A stretch of DNA of 64,000 nucleotides. Origin: Chryseolinea lacunae (GTDB taxonomy: Bacteria > Bacteroidota > Bacteroidia > Cytophagales > Cyclobacteriaceae). This document shows, one piece after another, positions 28,483 to 37,916 of the stretch. The notes under the pieces were generated by a model. The model was not told where the DNA came from and did not search any database. It saw only the letters and a list, made by a program, of their open reading frames with translations. The number at the start of each line of letters is the position of its first letter. Position 1 is the first letter of the stretch. Where the stretch lies: NCBI RefSeq assembly GCF_016735595.1, contig NZ_JAERRB010000005.1, positions 248,001 to 312,000 of the forward strand, in the 5' to 3' direction. Made by a program: the position numbers and the translations under genes.

Positions 28483-28620
28483 TTTACATATACCGGATAC
28501 TTCGGTATTGCAGAGTTGAAAACCTTTCCGAATATAATTGGCGAAAGATTGATTTATACAAAACTTTTAGATATTGCTTTCCGATAAAGCTTACAGGAAT
28601 AACTCTTAAACCCTAACACT

Positions 28621-30258
28621 TTGAAACGACGAGATTTTATGTACCTGACCGGCATGGGCACGACGGCGGCCATGTTGTCGGCCATCCCCGGTATGGGGCG
28701 CGCCATTGCTCCGGAACGCGCCCTGGAAACCGTGGACGTGGCCTTGAAGAAACAGCTGGCGGACGTGGCGCTCAACGCAGCCCGCAGCAAAGGAGCAACC
28801 TACACCGATGTTCGCATCGGTCGCTACCTCAACCAATTCATCATTACCCGTGAAGACAAAGTGCAGAACATTGTGAACACGGAGTCGTATGGTCTTGGTG
28901 TTCGCGTGGTGGCCCAGGGCGGCTGGGGCTTTGCCGCCACCGACAAGCTCGACAAAGACAGCATTGCCAAAGCGGCCGAACTGGCCGTGGCCATTGCCAA
29001 AGAAAACTCGCGGCTTCTTTCCGAGCCCGTGCAACTTGCACCCCAGAAAGGCTATGGCGAAGTGAGCTGGAAAGCACCCATCGAAAAGAATGCATTCGAA
29101 GTGCCCATCAAAGAGAAAGTTGATCTCCTGCTGGGGGTGAACGATGCGGCCATGAAAGGCGGCGCCAACTACATCAACTCGTTCCTCTTCATGGTGAACG
29201 AACAAAAGTATTTCGCCTCCACCGACGGCTCGTATATCGACCAAGACATTCACCGTATCTGGCCTACCTTCTTCATCACCAAAATTGATGCGACCTCGGG
29301 CAAGTTCGAAACACGCAATGCACTGAGTGCCCCTATGGGCATGGGCTATGAATATCTCTACGCCCGTCCGCAAGACAAAATTCAAGGCGTGACCACGCTC
29401 TACAAAGGACGCTACGACATGCTGGAAGACGCCAAGGCCGGTGCACAGCAAGCCGGAGAAAAACTCAAAGCCAAATCGGTAGAGCCCGGCAAATACGACC
29501 TCATCCTCGATCCATCTCACCTCTGGCTCACCATACACGAATCTACGGGTCACCCGACAGAGCTCGACCGTGTGTTGGGCTATGAAGCAAACTTTGCCGG
29601 CACGAGCTTCCTCACGCTGGATAAGTGGCAATCGAAAAAATTCAACTACGGCAGCAAGCTGGTGAACGTGGTGGCCGACAAAACGCAAGTGGGTTCACTG
29701 GGCGCAGTAGGCTACGACGACGAAGGCGTGAAGTGCGGCCAATGGGACGTGATCAAAGACGGCACGCTGGTTAACTACCAGGCTATACGCGACCAGGCAC
29801 ACATTTTGGGATTGCCCGCTTCACAAGGCTGTTGCTATGCCGACAACTGGAGCAGCGTTCAATTCCAGCGCATGGCCAACATCTCGCTGCAGGCCGGCAA
29901 GGAAAAGAAAAGCATCGACGACCTCATCAAAGGTGTGGAGAAAGGCATCTACATCATTGGCGACGGCTCGTTCTCGATCGATCAGCAACGCTACAACTTC
30001 CAGTTTGGCGGACAGCTGTATTACGAAATCAAGAATGGCAAAATTGTGGGGGCACTGAAAGACGTGGCCTATCAATCGAACACCCAGGAGTTCTGGAATT
30101 CGTGTACGGCCATTGCCGACCAGAGCGACTATCGTTTGGGCGGATCGTTCTTCGATGGCAAGGGGCAACCCATGCAAGTAAGCGCCGTGTCGCACGGCTC
30201 TGCTACCACGCGGTTCAACGGCGTTAACGTTATTAATACATCACGTAATATCGGATAA
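28621..30258 (+). CDS. Tat-exported TldD-family metallopeptidase, copy 3
   Basis: A 545-residue paralogue of the two upstream TldD genes. The TTG start gives the twin-arginine leader KRRDFMYLTGMGTTAAML. The zinc motif is HESTGH at 306-311, followed by PTELDRVLGYEANFAGTSF. Its TldE partner starts 4 bases after the stop, so translation is likely coupled. It has its own upstream region after the terminator at 28451, so this D-E pair can be expressed separately from the first unit. The same C-terminal change at the expected third zinc ligand is seen. Confidence 0.9.
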   Translation: MKRRDFMYLTGMGTTAAMLSAIPGMGRAIAPERALETVDVALKKQLADVALNAARSKGATYTDVRIGRYLNQFIITREDKVQNIVNTESYGLGVRVVAQGGWGFAATDKLDKDSIAKAAELAVAIAKENSRLLSEPVQLAPQKGYGEVSWKAPIEKNAFEVPIKEKVDLLLGVNDAAMKGGANYINSFLFMVNEQKYFASTDGSYIDQDIHRIWPTFFITKIDATSGKFETRNALSAPMGMGYEYLYARPQDKIQGVTTLYKGRYDMLEDAKAGAQQAGEKLKAKSVEPGKYDLILDPSHLWLTIHESTGHPTELDRVLGYEANFAGTSFLTLDKWQSKKFNYGSKLVNVVADKTQVGSLGAVGYDDEGVKCGQWDVIKDGTLVNYQAIRDQAHILGLPASQGCCYADNWSSVQFQRMANISLQAGKEKKSIDDLIKGVEKGIYIIGDGSFSIDQQRYNFQFGGQLYYEIKNGKIVGALKDVAYQSNTQEFWNSCTAIADQSDYRLGGSFFDGKGQPMQVSAVSHGSATTRFNGVNVINTSRNIG

Positions 30259-30262
30259 TATC

Positions 30263-31597
30263 ATGGCGCTACTAACAAAAGACGAAGCTCAGGCTTTATT
30301 GAAAAAAGTATTGAGCTATTCAAAAGCAGACGAATGCGAAGTGAACCTGACCGGCACCAACACCGGCAACATCCGGTATGCGCGCAATTCCGTATCGACC
30401 AGCGGCGGCATCAGCACCTACACGCTGGTGGTGCAGTCGGCCTATGGCAAGAAGCTGGGCACAGCCACCATCAATGAGTTTGACGATGCGTCGCTCGAAA
30501 AAGTGGTGCGTCGTTCGGAAGAACTGGCACAACTTGCTCCGGAAAACCCGGAATATGTTTCGGTGCTCGGCCCGCAAAAATATGCCGAGCCCATCACTTA
30601 CGTACCGGCCACGGCAGCCATCACACCCAAAATGCGCGCCGACGCTGTAGCACAAAGCTTGCAGGTGGCGAAAGAAACAAAAACCGTTGCCGCAGGATTT
30701 ATGGAAGACACCACCACGGTGAACGTGATGATGAACAGCAAAGGGTTGTTTGCCTACAACACCTCCACCGGTGTGAACTTCTCCATCACCATGCGCACCG
30801 AAGATGGTAAAGGCTCGGGTTATGCCACACGCGGCTATAACGACATCACCAAACTGGATGCGAAGAAGGCCTCGCAGATTGCCGCCGACAAAGGCGTGAA
30901 GTCTGCCACCGCCCGCGCCATTGAGCCCGGAAAATACACCGTGATCCTCGAACCCGCAGCAGCCGCCGTGCTCATGGAAAACATTTTCTTTGGACTCGAC
31001 GCACGACAAGCCGACGAAGGCCGCAGCTTCCTCAGCACCACCGGTGGCAAAACACGCCTCGGTGAAAAACTGGTGGACGAACGCGTGAACATCTATTCTG
31101 ATCCGCTCAACCCAGACCTGCCCACCAGCACCTGGGCCGCCGACGGCAGACCACAAGAGAAAGTGAGCTGGATTGAAAAAGGTGTTGTGAAGAACCTCAC
31201 TTTCTCCCGCTACTGGGCCGAGAAGAAAGGTGTGAAAGCCGTGCCTCCCCCCGCTGGCGTGATCATGGAAGGCGGAACAAAATCGGTAGAAGAATTGATC
31301 AAGGGCACCAAGAAAGGAATTCTCGTGACACGCCTCTGGTACATCCGTCCGGTAGATCCTCAAACACTCCTGCTGACGGGGTTAACACGCGACGGAACTT
31401 TCTACATTGAAAACGGTGAGATCAAATATCCGATCAAGAACTTCCGCTTCAACGAAAGCCCGGTGATCATGTTGAACAACCTGGAAGAATTGGGTAAGGT
31501 AGAACGGACGGTGAGTGTTGAATCGAACACGAACTATCTGTTGCCCCCGATGAAAATCAGGGACTTCACGTTCTCGAGTCTTTCGGACGCCGTATAA
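30263..31597 (+). CDS. TldE/PmbA-family partner protein, copy 2 (no signal peptide)
   Basis: A 444-residue TldE-type protein, paralogous to the one at 27094. It has ARNSVSTSGG, ARQADEGRSFLS and TRLWYIRPVDPQT, and no HExxxH. The N-terminus (MALLTKDEAQALLKK) has no export signal, in contrast with its TldD neighbour 4 bases upstream. The pair repeats the arrangement of the first unit, which argues that the signal-less partner is a real feature and not a start-site error. It ends at a strong terminator. Confidence 0.88.
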   Translation: MALLTKDEAQALLKKVLSYSKADECEVNLTGTNTGNIRYARNSVSTSGGISTYTLVVQSAYGKKLGTATINEFDDASLEKVVRRSEELAQLAPENPEYVSVLGPQKYAEPITYVPATAAITPKMRADAVAQSLQVAKETKTVAAGFMEDTTTVNVMMNSKGLFAYNTSTGVNFSITMRTEDGKGSGYATRGYNDITKLDAKKASQIAADKGVKSATARAIEPGKYTVILEPAAAAVLMENIFFGLDARQADEGRSFLSTTGGKTRLGEKLVDERVNIYSDPLNPDLPTSTWAADGRPQEKVSWIEKGVVKNLTFSRYWAEKKGVKAVPPPAGVIMEGGTKSVEELIKGTKKGILVTRLWYIRPVDPQTLLLTGLTRDGTFYIENGEIKYPIKNFRFNESPVIMLNNLEELGKVERTVSVESNTNYLLPPMKIRDFTFSSLSDAV

Positions 31598-31616
31598 AAA
31601 AACAGTAAACCTGCAT

Positions 31617-31647
31617 AAAATCCCCGGCCCAAAGCCGGGGATTTTTC
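31617..31647 (+). terminator. Intrinsic terminator after the second TldD/TldE unit
   Basis: A perfect 12-bp stem (AAAATCCCCGGC with GCCGGGGATTTT) on a CCAAA loop, then a T-run. Confidence 0.9.
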
Positions 31648-31781
31648 ATTATAGACGAAGCGAAATCGTGTTCGATGCACAAGCGCGTTTGACCTGTATT
31701 CTGGGAGCAAAGAATTCTCTCCGTTTGTATAAAATCATAGTGAGGATGGCGCAGCAAAAGGCGACATTGTAAGATTATCGT

Positions 31782-32405
31782 ATGCGCGACGCGAACAAAT
31801 TTTTCTTTACACGCCTGCAGTATGAATCGGGCGATTGGGATGTAGACCAGCGCATGCCGGCAAACCTGCTCAACTCGCTCATCGAGTATACCACCATACC
31901 CGTGGACACGCAGGAGAACATTGTGCCGTTAAACAGCGCCGACCTGTTTGCCTGTCCGTTCTGCTACCTGAGCGGGCACAAGCTGGTGGAGTTCACCCAA
32001 CAGGAACGCGAGAACTTTGAACGTTATGTTCGCCAGGGAGGCTTTGTGTTTGTAGACGACTGCAACCACGACATCGACGGCTTGTTTGCCAAATCGTTTG
32101 AAGGACAAATGGAGCGCATCTTTGGCGCCAACGCGTTGAAGAAAATACCAAATCAACACCCGCTCTATTCCATATTCTTTCAATTTGAAGGCCCTCCCAC
32201 CACATCGCAGGAACTGAACGGCTGGGGCGACGACATTGTGCACGACTATCTGAAAGCCATCGAGATCAATGGCAGGATTGGGGTGCTGTATAGCAACAAA
32301 GACTATGGGTGTGAATGGGACTATGATTTTCGGAACAAACGATTCTACAAAATAGACAACACCCGTTTCAGTGTGAACATCGTGATGTATGCCATGATGC
32401 GCTGA
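31782..32405 (+). CDS. DUF4159-domain protein
   Basis: A 207-residue protein of the DUF4159 family, the usual first gene of MoxR/DUF58/BatA operons in Bacteroidota and Planctomycetota. It has FTRLQYESGDWD at the N-terminus and YVRQGGFVFVDDCNHD in the glutamine-amidotransferase-like centre, where the nucleophile is absent. It ends near the MoxR start (43-base gap). No signal peptide is obvious, though homologues are often exported. It is likely a binding or regulatory partner for the downstream complex; its biochemical role is unknown. Confidence 0.85.
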   Translation: MRDANKFFFTRLQYESGDWDVDQRMPANLLNSLIEYTTIPVDTQENIVPLNSADLFACPFCYLSGHKLVEFTQQERENFERYVRQGGFVFVDDCNHDIDGLFAKSFEGQMERIFGANALKKIPNQHPLYSIFFQFEGPPTTSQELNGWGDDIVHDYLKAIEINGRIGVLYSNKDYGCEWDYDFRNKRFYKIDNTRFSVNIVMYAMMR

Positions 32406-32448
32406 CCCTGAAACAAAACAAACATGAACGCTTAGACTTTTTACGGAT

Positions 32449-33462
32449 ATGACACAGGATCTTAAAACCACCGAGCACGCCGTGCAGGAAATTATCGGCA
32501 AGCTGAACGCGCTCAAGCAGGAGATACGAAAAGTTATTGTGGGGCAGGAAGAGACCATTGATCAGTTGCTGATCACGTTTCTCGCCGGCGGTCATGCGTT
32601 GCTGGAAGGCGTGCCCGGATTGGCCAAGACGCTCATGATCCGCACACTTTCGGACGCGATCGATTTGAAGTTCAGAAGAATTCAGTTCACGCCCGATCTA
32701 ATGCCCTCCGACATCATCGGAACAGAAATTCTGGAAGAAGATCATACCACGGGCAAACGCTTTTTCAAATTCAACAAAGGACCGATCTTCTCAAACATCA
32801 TTCTGGCAGATGAGATCAACCGCACCTCGCCAAAGACACAAGCGGCGTTACTGGAAGCCATGCAGGAATTTGAAGTGACCTATGCCGGCGTAACGTATCC
32901 GCTGGAGCGACCGTTCTTCATCCTGGCCACACAGAACCCGATTGAACAAGCTGGAACATTTCCATTACCGGAAGCACAGTTGGATCGCTTCCTGCTGTAC
33001 ATCAAAATAAATTATCCCACCGCAGCAGAAGAACGCGCCATTCTTGAAAACACCACCGGACGAAAATCAAATCCTGTTCAAAAAGTAATCGAAGGCAAAA
33101 CCATACTCGAAGCCCAGCGCCTCGTGCGCGAAGTGCACATCAACAGCGACCTCATTGACATCGTGAGCCGCATGGTGCGCGCTACACGCCCGGGAGAAAG
33201 CGAAGTGCCCTATGTGAACGAATGGGTGCGCTGGGGTGCTGGTCCCCGCGCAGGCCAGGCGATGATCCTTATTGCAAAAGCCCGCGCATTGCTACATGGC
33301 AATTTTGCCGTGACGCTCGACGACATTCAGAAAGTTGCCTACCCCGTGTTGCGCCACCGCATTCTGATGAACTTCAAAGCCGAAGCAGAAGGCGTGACAC
33401 CAGACCAGGTGACGGCCAAATTATTTGAGAGCATTGCCGCGGTGAAAAGCAATCGCATATAA
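32449..33462 (+). CDS. MoxR-family AAA+ ATPase
   Basis: A 337-residue AAA+ chaperone of the MoxR class. Walker A is GVPGLAKT near 50-57, Walker B is ILADEINR near 120-127, and the sensor region is FILATQNPIEQAGTFPLPEAQ. MoxR proteins act with DUF58 and von Willebrand factor A proteins to mature or insert cofactors and remodel envelope complexes. Here it sits between DUF4159 and DUF58 genes. It is the cytosolic energy-consuming member of the operon. Confidence 0.93.
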   Translation: MTQDLKTTEHAVQEIIGKLNALKQEIRKVIVGQEETIDQLLITFLAGGHALLEGVPGLAKTLMIRTLSDAIDLKFRRIQFTPDLMPSDIIGTEILEEDHTTGKRFFKFNKGPIFSNIILADEINRTSPKTQAALLEAMQEFEVTYAGVTYPLERPFFILATQNPIEQAGTFPLPEAQLDRFLLYIKINYPTAAEERAILENTTGRKSNPVQKVIEGKTILEAQRLVREVHINSDLIDIVSRMVRATRPGESEVPYVNEWVRWGAGPRAGQAMILIAKARALLHGNFAVTLDDIQKVAYPVLRHRILMNFKAEAEGVTPDQVTAKLFESIAAVKSNRI

Positions 33463-33478
33463 AAAAAACAAACGCGTC

Positions 33479-34375
33479 GTGAACCCGCAGATCAAAGACT
33501 TGCTGAAACCTGAAATCCTGAACACGGTGAACGGCCTCGAGCTGTTGGCCCGCATCATCGTGGAAGGATTTATGAGCGGCAGCAATAAAAGTCAGGCCGT
33601 GGGTTCGGGACAGGAGTTCAGTCAATACAGAAGCTACGAGCCCGGTGACGACCTGCGCCAGCTGGACTGGAAGATGTATGCACGATCGGAACGTTATTAC
33701 ATCAAGCAAGCCGAAATAGAAACCAACATCACCGTGAAGTTCATTGTCGATGCAAGCCACTCGATGGCCTACACCGAAGATGGAATTTCGAAACTGCAAT
33801 ACGCCAAAGTGCTGGCGGCAGCACTCGCTTACCTGTGCCGCAAACAAAGCGACACGTTTGGGTTGTTCACCGTGAACAACAAAACCATCAGCACCGTGCA
33901 GCCGCGGTTCGAGCAACAACAATTTATTCGCTTCCTCAACGCGCTGGTGCACATCAAAGGCGAAGGCACCTGGCGCAAAGACAACGGCCTGGAACAATTG
34001 TTCGACCACCACGGCAAAGAACTTATCATCTTCTTCACCGACCTCTACGACGACGGCGAAGACTTGCAACGTTTCATCTCCCGTTTGAAAACACCGCGAA
34101 ACGAAGTGATTGTTTTTCATTTGATGGGCCATCACGAACTGAACCTCGACCAGGAAGGTTCCTTCACGTTCGAAGACCTGGAAACACACGCGCAACTGAA
34201 AGTAGACACGGTTCAGCAAAAGGAACAGTATGTGACCCGCGTAACCACCTGGCTGCAACACTCGCGCATGTGGATGCTGGAAAAACACATCACCTACCAG
34301 CTCGTGTCGATGCAAGACGCGTTCGAGAAAACGCTGCGCGACTTTTTGAAGGTACGTAAAACCCTGATGCGCTGA
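33479..34375 (+). CDS. DUF58 domain protein (VWA-like MoxR partner)
   Basis: A 298-residue DUF58 protein. The signature is SYEPGDDLRQLDWKMYARSE near 56-75. A von Willebrand A-like fold follows, with the metal site FIVDASHSMAYTE near 89-101. Such proteins are the usual targets or adaptors of MoxR ATPases. The start is GTG at 33479, 16 bases after moxR. The stop TGA shares its last base with the ATG of the next gene, so translation is coupled. Confidence 0.92.
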   Translation: MNPQIKDLLKPEILNTVNGLELLARIIVEGFMSGSNKSQAVGSGQEFSQYRSYEPGDDLRQLDWKMYARSERYYIKQAEIETNITVKFIVDASHSMAYTEDGISKLQYAKVLAAALAYLCRKQSDTFGLFTVNNKTISTVQPRFEQQQFIRFLNALVHIKGEGTWRKDNGLEQLFDHHGKELIIFFTDLYDDGEDLQRFISRLKTPRNEVIVFHLMGHHELNLDQEGSFTFEDLETHAQLKVDTVQQKEQYVTRVTTWLQHSRMWMLEKHITYQLVSMQDAFEKTLRDFLKVRKTLMR

Positions 34376-35652
34376 TGGCTTTCACCAATCCGATATGGCT
34401 TTGGGGATTGACGGGACTACTGGTTCCGATCAGCATTCACTTGCTCAGCCGCAAGGAGGGCAAGGTGATTCGCGTCGGCAGCATTCGCCATTTGGAAGAC
34501 TCCACCACAAAGCAATTCAGAAGTCTGCGCCTGAACGAGCTGCTGCTGTTGCTGCTGCGTTGCTGTGTTATAGCCCTGGTGGTTTTGCTTTTGAGTGGAC
34601 TCCATTTCAACACAGACGCCAATCAACAACGCCACTGGGTGGTGATTGAAGCGGGGCTTGAGAAAGATACCGACATCGCGAAGGTGCTGGATAGTTTGAC
34701 GCAACAAGGGTTCGAGGCAAAACAACTCAGCGCGGGGTTCCCGCCGATCGACAGTGCCACGGCTTCTCCCCTTCCCTATTGGACGGCCATAGAAGCGTTG
34801 AAGCAAAAGTCGTTGCAACGCGTCGTCATCATTTCACATAACCGGGTGGCCGACTTCCGTGGAAAGCGGATCGCGCTTCCAACGAACATGCAATGGATCG
34901 TGAAGGAGTCAGCACCCAAAACGTTTCCACTCCACGCCATCCGCCTCTCATCCGATTCTGTTTCCATTCGCACGGGCAAGTCAACATCAACGCTCACCAC
35001 CTTTCAGGACACGAAGGTTTCTCTATCGCCCGGCGACACATACTTCCACCACGAAAAAGATTCGGTCAGCATTGACAAGCCCGACACGGTTGCTCTGGAG
35101 ATTGCCAGCGACAAAGAGTTTTATTACGATCAATTGATTTTGGTGGCCTCCCTCGAAGCGTTGAAACAAACTCTTCCCGTGGTGCTTACCTGGAAAACAG
35201 TTTCAGCACAAGATCTAACAAGCGGCACTTCTGCATCATGGCTTATCTGGCTTTCTGATAAAAAAATTCCAGCAGGCGCACGGCACTACATTGCACTCCA
35301 ATCAAAAAGCCTTCGACATTCGGGCCCACTGTTTGCCCAACGAGAAGAATTGGATAATGCCAGCGGATGGACTATCACCCGCCGGCTGAACGAAGACATT
35401 GCGTTGGAAGAAAAGCTACCCCTGCAATTGGCCTCCATCCTGTTCCCGAACAAACGCGACAACCTCCGCGCGGCACAACACGACCAACGGATGCAACCCG
35501 AAAAAACACAATGGTCGACAGAAACACAATCTGACACTGATGCCTCAACACCCTCGCGCAAAGATCATGCGCCGGCCTCTCCCCTGCTGGCCTTTGCCGC
35601 CATTGCCATGCTGGTGACGGAACGTGTTGTGGCCTATAAACGAAATCAATGA
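34375..35652 (+). CDS. BatA-like membrane protein
   Basis: A 425-residue protein with the BatA N-terminal domain: NPIWLWGLTGLLVPISIHLLSR (first membrane helix, then the conserved HLLSR), IRHLEDS, then a second helix (LLLLLLRCCVIALVVLLLSG). A periplasmic domain of about 320 residues follows, then a C-terminal helix (SPLLAFAAIAMLVTERVV). No vWA domain with an intact MIDAS is seen. It overlaps the preceding DUF58 gene by one base and the following gene by four (ATGA). It is probably the inner-membrane platform of the complex. Confidence 0.82.
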   Translation: MAFTNPIWLWGLTGLLVPISIHLLSRKEGKVIRVGSIRHLEDSTTKQFRSLRLNELLLLLLRCCVIALVVLLLSGLHFNTDANQQRHWVVIEAGLEKDTDIAKVLDSLTQQGFEAKQLSAGFPPIDSATASPLPYWTAIEALKQKSLQRVVIISHNRVADFRGKRIALPTNMQWIVKESAPKTFPLHAIRLSSDSVSIRTGKSTSTLTTFQDTKVSLSPGDTYFHHEKDSVSIDKPDTVALEIASDKEFYYDQLILVASLEALKQTLPVVLTWKTVSAQDLTSGTSASWLIWLSDKKIPAGARHYIALQSKSLRHSGPLFAQREELDNASGWTITRRLNEDIALEEKLPLQLASILFPNKRDNLRAAQHDQRMQPEKTQWSTETQSDTDASTPSRKDHAPASPLLAFAAIAMLVTERVVAYKRNQ

Positions 35653-37916
35653 GCGCGACCGAAGCACGATATCGCCTGCAAAGCCTGAAGCGGAAATACC
35701 GGCTGATCCGCCTGTTGGAGACGTTGCTGTTTTCCGTGGCCATCGCGTTGGTAGTGTACGCAACACTGAACTTCTTCCGTGTGCCGAACGTCTGGATCTG
35801 GACGTCGACGCTTGTGAGTCTGATTGCGTCGTATGTTGTCCGTAGCATTCGACTCAAGCTGTGGAAAATTTCGGAAGCCGGGGTGGTGCATTATATGAAC
35901 CAGCACTATCCACAATTGGAAGAAAGTACGGACTTGTTGGTGCGCGATGACGAGAGTCTCACGTCGCTGCAGCAATTGCAAAAGCGCAGAACGCTTCAAC
36001 ACTTTGAAACGCTCTATTCCACGGTGAAGCTTCCTCACAATCTGGCTCAGGCTTCCCTGGTATTTGTGTTGGGGGTGGTGGCCTACGTTTCGTTGACCGC
36101 ATTCGCGGGAAAAGAAAACACGCCCTCCGATCGTGCTGCACAAGCTAACGTAATTGCACCTGTAGAAGAAACACACTTGCCCGCCACCATCAAACGTGCA
36201 GTCATCACCTTCACGCCACCGGCCTATACCGGGCTCCCCAAAAAGAGTAGCAACACCTTCAACGTTCGCGTTCCGGAAGGCACCACGGTTGCATGGGATC
36301 TTCAGTTCACGGAAAACGTGACGCATCCCGCTATCATCTTTTCTGCACACGACAGTCTTGCGCTCGCATCGCAGGGTGAACAATACAACGCCCATCGCCA
36401 GTTTGATGAAACCCTGTTCTATCAAATCGCATGGACCAACACGGATGGTTCAAGGAAATATTCCGACTACTTCACGATAGAAATTGTTCGCGACCAACCG
36501 CCCGTAGTCTCTGTTGACAACCTGGATCAATTCATCAGCCTGCGTCTCACGGACAACCTGAAGATCAATCTCAAATCCACCTTGACCGACGACTATCGCG
36601 TGAAGGATGCCTACATCATTGCCACGGTGAGCAAAGGCAGTGGTGAGTCGGTGAAGTTCAGAGAAGAAAAACTGCGATTCGACACACCCGGAACATTTTC
36701 AGGAAAACACATCGCGGCCACGCGCACGCTCGACATTGTGAAGCTGGGACTTGACCCCGGCGACGAATTGTATTTCTATGTGGAAGCGTTTGACAACAAA
36801 GTGCCCAAAGCCAACCGCGCACGAACCGAAACCTATTTCATTTCCCTGCAAGACACCAGCCAGCAAACCACCTCGATCGACCCCGGCCTGGGCGTGGACC
36901 TGATGCCCGACTATTTCAGAAGCCAACGTCAGATCATCATCGACAGCGAGAAATTGCTGAAGGAGAAAAAACAACTCTCAAAAGAAGTCTTCAACGCGCG
37001 CAGCAACGAACTGGCCTACGATCAGAAGGTGTTGCGTCTTCGCTACGGAGAATTTCTGGGTGAAGAGTTTGAGTCGGGCATCGGCCCACAAGTGGAAGCG
37101 CCCGCAGCAGACGATGATGAAGACGTGACCAAAAAATACGGCCACGCACACGACACAGAAAACGAACACAACCTGGTGGACGACAAGAAGACCGCACCCG
37201 CACAAGCCGGGCAAGATCATCATGACCATGCCGGTGCCGACAACGACGACCCGGTGAAGGCCTACACGCACGCGCACGACAGCGAAGACGAAGCCACGTT
37301 CTTTGCGCAGTCCATTCGCTCAAAGCTGAAGGCCGCCATCACCATCATGTGGGATGCCGAACTGCACCTGCGACTCTACGATCCACAACAGTCGTTGCCC
37401 TATCAGTATAAGGCCTTGAAGCTGCTGAAAGAAATCAGTCAGGACTCGCGCATCTATGTGCACCGCACCGGTTTCGATCCGCCACCCCTAAAAGAAGAAA
37501 AACGTCTCACGGGCGATCAGACGGAATTAAAAAACTCGTCAGCACAAAACACGTCATTAAAAACCGAGACGTATCCAAACATTCGAAAGGCCGCCACATT
37601 GCTTGAGAAGTTTTCGGACACAACACCCATCGTGGTGACACCTGCCTCAAAAGACATTCTGTTGAAAGCCGGACAGGAGCTTTCGGCTATAGCCATTGCT
37701 CAGCCCGGGCGTTATTTAAAAAGCTTGTCGTTGCTGAAGGGGCTTGCTGAAAACGAGTTGGAGAAAGCACGTCAACCCGAAGCCTTGCGCGTTGTGAAAG
37801 CGGCGTTGTGGAGTGTGCTGCCACAGGAGGCCGCCTCACCCCAAGCCCACGCGCGCACAACCCACAGCCTCGATGACCAATTCTTAAAACACATGGAGAC
37901 TTTGAAACAGAAATGA
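35649..37916 (+). CDS. Large DUF4175-like membrane protein with a His/Asp-rich insert
   Basis: A 755-residue protein. Two N-terminal membrane helices (about 24-44 and 48-66) and a third (about 138-158) precede Ig-like periplasmic domains. Residues about 485-550 form an acidic, histidine-rich insert with two copies of a K-K/A-Y-x-HAHD-x-E-x-E element (GHAHDTENE and THAHDSEDE) and a DHHDHA between them, which could bind metal. C-terminal helices follow. It overlaps both neighbours by ATGA, so the operon is translated as a coupled unit. Similar large proteins follow BatA in other Bacteroidota; function is unknown. Confidence 0.78.
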   Translation: MSATEARYRLQSLKRKYRLIRLLETLLFSVAIALVVYATLNFFRVPNVWIWTSTLVSLIASYVVRSIRLKLWKISEAGVVHYMNQHYPQLEESTDLLVRDDESLTSLQQLQKRRTLQHFETLYSTVKLPHNLAQASLVFVLGVVAYVSLTAFAGKENTPSDRAAQANVIAPVEETHLPATIKRAVITFTPPAYTGLPKKSSNTFNVRVPEGTTVAWDLQFTENVTHPAIIFSAHDSLALASQGEQYNAHRQFDETLFYQIAWTNTDGSRKYSDYFTIEIVRDQPPVVSVDNLDQFISLRLTDNLKINLKSTLTDDYRVKDAYIIATVSKGSGESVKFREEKLRFDTPGTFSGKHIAATRTLDIVKLGLDPGDELYFYVEAFDNKVPKANRARTETYFISLQDTSQQTTSIDPGLGVDLMPDYFRSQRQIIIDSEKLLKEKKQLSKEVFNARSNELAYDQKVLRLRYGEFLGEEFESGIGPQVEAPAADDDEDVTKKYGHAHDTENEHNLVDDKKTAPAQAGQDHHDHAGADNDDPVKAYTHAHDSEDEATFFAQSIRSKLKAAITIMWDAELHLRLYDPQQSLPYQYKALKLLKEISQDSRIYVHRTGFDPPPLKEEKRLTGDQTELKNSSAQNTSLKTETYPNIRKAATLLEKFSDTTPIVVTPASKDILLKAGQELSAIAIAQPGRYLKSLSLLKGLAENELEKARQPEALRVVKAALWSVLPQEAASPQAHARTTHSLDDQFLKHMETLKQK

